A stretch of DNA of 7,551 nucleotides from an uncultured Porphyromonas sp. (lineage in GTDB: Bacteria; Bacteroidota; Bacteroidia; Bacteroidales; Porphyromonadaceae), in the NCBI GenBank assembly GCA_945875135.1, contig CAMCJO010000098.1, forward strand, positions 1 to 7,551, read 5' to 3'. A program made the translations under genes and the position numbers. Below are positions 6,083-7,551 of the stretch, one piece after another; position 1 is the stretch's first letter; every line of letters starts with the position of its first letter. The notes below the pieces were generated by a model, which ran no database searches, was not told where the DNA came from, and saw only the letters and a program-made list of their open reading frames with translations.

Positions 6083-7420
6083 ATGAAGACAAGTGAGATC
6101 ATTGCCCAGCTAGAGGCAAAGCATCCAGGCGAGCCGGAGTTCATCCAGGCTGTCCGTGAGGTCCTCCTCTCTATCGAGGACATTTACAACCAGCATCCAG
6201 AGTTTGAGAAGAACAAGATCATCGAGCGCCTCGTCGAGCCCGATCGTATCTTCACCTTCCGTATCCCCTGGGTAGACGACAAGGGTGAGGTACATGTTAA
6301 CCTCGGTTACCGCGTACAGTTCAACAATGCCATTGGCCCGTACAAGGGTGGTACACGTTTTCACCACACGGTGAACCTCTCTACGCTGAAGTTCCTCGGC
6401 TTCGAGCAGACCTTCAAGAATGCCCTCTCTACGCTCCCTATGGGTGGTGGTAAGGGTGGCTCTGACTTCTCTCCAAAGGGTAAGAGCGAGCACGAGATCA
6501 TGCGCTTCTGCCAGGCTTATGTCACAGAGCTCTACAAGTACATTGGCCCGGACATGGACATCCCTGCAGGCGATATAGGCGTCGGTGGTCGTGAGGTAGG
6601 CTTTATGTACGGTATGTACAAGAAGCTCACCCGTGAGTGCACTGGTACTTTCACCGGCAAGGGCTTTGAGTTCGGTGGTTCACGCCTCCGTCCTGAGTCT
6701 ACTGGCTATGGTGCTATCTACATGGTCAATGATATCTGCAAGCAGCACAACATCGAGTTCAAGGGCAAGACAGTTGCTATCTCAGGCTTCGGTAACGTAG
6801 CTTGGGGTGCTACCATGAAGGCTACTGAGCTAGGTGCTAAGGTTGTCTGCATCTCTGGTCCTGATGGTTACATCTACGATGAGAACGGTGTCAGCACACA
6901 GGAGAAGTTTGACTACATGTGCGAGCTTCGTAACAGTGGCAACGACGTCGTAGAGCCATACGCTAAGAAGTTTGGCGCACAGTTCTTCGCAGGCAAGAAG
7001 CCTTGGGAGCACAAGGTAGATATCGCTCTCCCCTGCGCTATCCAGAACGAGCTCAACCTCGATGATGCTAAGAAGCTTGTTGAGAATGGTGTAACGATCG
7101 TTGCTGAGGTCTCTAACATGGGTTGTACAGCAGAGGCTGCTGAGTACTTCGTTGAGAAGCGTCTCATCTTCGCTCCTGGTAAGGCTGTCAACTGCGGTGG
7201 TGTCTCTTGCTCTTGCCTTGAGATGTCACAGAACGCAGCTCACATCTACTGGTCTGAGGCTGAGGTAGACGAGCGTCTACATCAGATCATGAAGGACATC
7301 CACACTCAGTGCGTAGAGTACGGTAAGGAGCCAGACGGCTACATCAACTACGTCAAGGGTGCTAACATTGCCGGCTTCATGAAGGTCGCTAAGGCAATGG
7401 TTGGTCAGGGCGTCTGCTAA
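6083..7420 (+). CDS. gdhA: Glutamate dehydrogenase, hexameric, probably NAD-dependent
   Basis: This 445-residue cytoplasmic enzyme interconverts glutamate and 2-oxoglutarate plus ammonia, and feeds amino-acid catabolism in fermenting Bacteroidota. The length is that of the small hexameric GDH class. By comparison with the Clostridium symbiosum enzyme, the substrate and catalytic residues are K88 (PYKGG), Q109, K112, K124 (GGGKGG) and D164 (PAGDIGVGG), with S377 near the glutamate gamma-carboxylate site. The Rossmann loop is GFGNVAWG (235-242). The next strand leads into ISGPDGYIYD (257-266), which resembles the NAD-specific clostridial enzyme and not the NADP-type E. coli enzyme, so NAD preference is inferred. 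The ATG at 6083 gives the expected N-terminus. The segment NCGGVSCSCLEM (370-381) has cysteines at 371, 376 and 378; as I recall, alanine and glycine are common at 371 and 378 in relatives. The gene appears monocistronic, with its own promoter and two hairpins after the stop. Codon choice is restricted (Lys AAG, Glu GAG dominate), consistent with high expression. Confidence 0.97.
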   Translation: MKTSEIIAQLEAKHPGEPEFIQAVREVLLSIEDIYNQHPEFEKNKIIERLVEPDRIFTFRIPWVDDKGEVHVNLGYRVQFNNAIGPYKGGTRFHHTVNLSTLKFLGFEQTFKNALSTLPMGGGKGGSDFSPKGKSEHEIMRFCQAYVTELYKYIGPDMDIPAGDIGVGGREVGFMYGMYKKLTRECTGTFTGKGFEFGGSRLRPESTGYGAIYMVNDICKQHNIEFKGKTVAISGFGNVAWGATMKATELGAKVVCISGPDGYIYDENGVSTQEKFDYMCELRNSGNDVVEPYAKKFGAQFFAGKKPWEHKVDIALPCAIQNELNLDDAKKLVENGVTIVAEVSNMGCTAEAAEYFVEKRLIFAPGKAVNCGGVSCSCLEMSQNAAHIYWSEAEVDERLHQIMKDIHTQCVEYGKEPDGYINYVKGANIAGFMKVAKAMVGQGVC

Positions 7421-7437
7421 AACAGATATACAGCACA

Positions 7438-7476
7438 ATAGCCTAGCTACACACGTATGCGTGTCAGCTAGGCTAT
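7438..7476 (+). terminator. gdhA terminator hairpin 1
   Basis: ATAGCCTAGCT (7438-7448) pairs perfectly with AGCTAGGCTAT (7466-7476), and inside it ACACG (7451-7455) pairs with CGTGT (7460-7464) around the loop TATG. It lies 17 bp past the gdhA stop codon. The T-rich tract after it is interrupted (CTTATACCTTATTTGTTTG), so it may work as a terminator, as a 3' stabilising stem, or with the next hairpin. Confidence 0.7.
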
Positions 7477-7507
7477 AGCTTATACCTTATTTGTTTGCCT
7501 TTTCATT

Positions 7508-7545
7508 AGAGAGGGTCGCTACTCATACGAATAGCGACCCTCTCT
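7508..7545. terminator. Second strong hairpin terminator downstream of gdhA
   Basis: AGAGAGGGTCGCTA (7508-7521) pairs over 14 bp with TAGCGACCCTCTCT (7532-7545) around a 10-nt loop, followed by CTATTT at the window edge. It is a second terminator for gdhA read-through, or the terminator of a gene converging from beyond the right edge. The sequence to its left, read on the minus strand, is A-rich and not T-rich, which favours the plus direction. Confidence 0.7.
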
Positions 7546-7551
7546 CTATTT

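Noticed and set aside
6110..6493. 127-codon minus-strand frame antisense to gdhA
   Set aside because: Its openness follows from the restricted codon use of gdhA; the product is leucine-rich without any recognisable family.

Overview
The window looks like chromosomal DNA from a member of the Bacteroidota, most likely Porphyromonas or a close relative. The reasons are a secreted protein with a type IX secretion (T9SS) C-terminal sorting domain, a 445-residue glutamate dehydrogenase of the type abundant in asaccharolytic, amino-acid-fermenting Porphyromonas, start codons without Shine-Dalgarno sequences, and promoter candidates of the Bacteroidota form (TTG, about 20 bp, TAnnTTTG). The genus is inferred from protein character and was not checked against a database.

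Layout. Positions 1-112 hold no gene I can recognise. Two ABC exporter half-transporter genes lie on the minus strand (3622-1847, then 1843-113). They are separated by only 3 bp and form a two-gene operon behind a well-formed Bacteroidota promoter at 3733-3763. A 322-bp gap (3623-3944) carries that promoter, the operon leader and a strong hairpin (3883-3919) that probably ends the next minus-strand unit. That unit is one gene (5357-3945) for a secreted leucine-rich-repeat protein with a T9SS sorting domain. A 725-bp gap (5358-6082) with no convincing gene separates it from the divergently transcribed glutamate dehydrogenase gene gdhA (6083-7420, plus strand). gdhA is followed by two strong hairpins (7438-7476 and 7508-7545).

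The most unusual structure is in the 725-bp gap. It is a tandem array of six 22-bp units (5731-5862) with degenerate partial copies at both edges. Each unit is a 14-bp near-palindrome plus an 8-bp spacer, and the middle four units form a 44-bp higher-order duplication. Next to it are a perfect 12-bp inverted repeat (5922-5933 / 5989-6000) and a doubtful 74-codon reading frame.

Functionally the window joins three apparently independent units. The first is a heterodimeric membrane ATPase of the IrtAB/YbtPQ-like group with unknown substrate. The second is a cell-surface or secreted binding protein of unknown ligand. The third is a central catabolic enzyme linking glutamate to 2-oxoglutarate and ammonia. 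Nothing in the sequence ties the three into one pathway, and apart from the repeat array I see no clear undescribed system.
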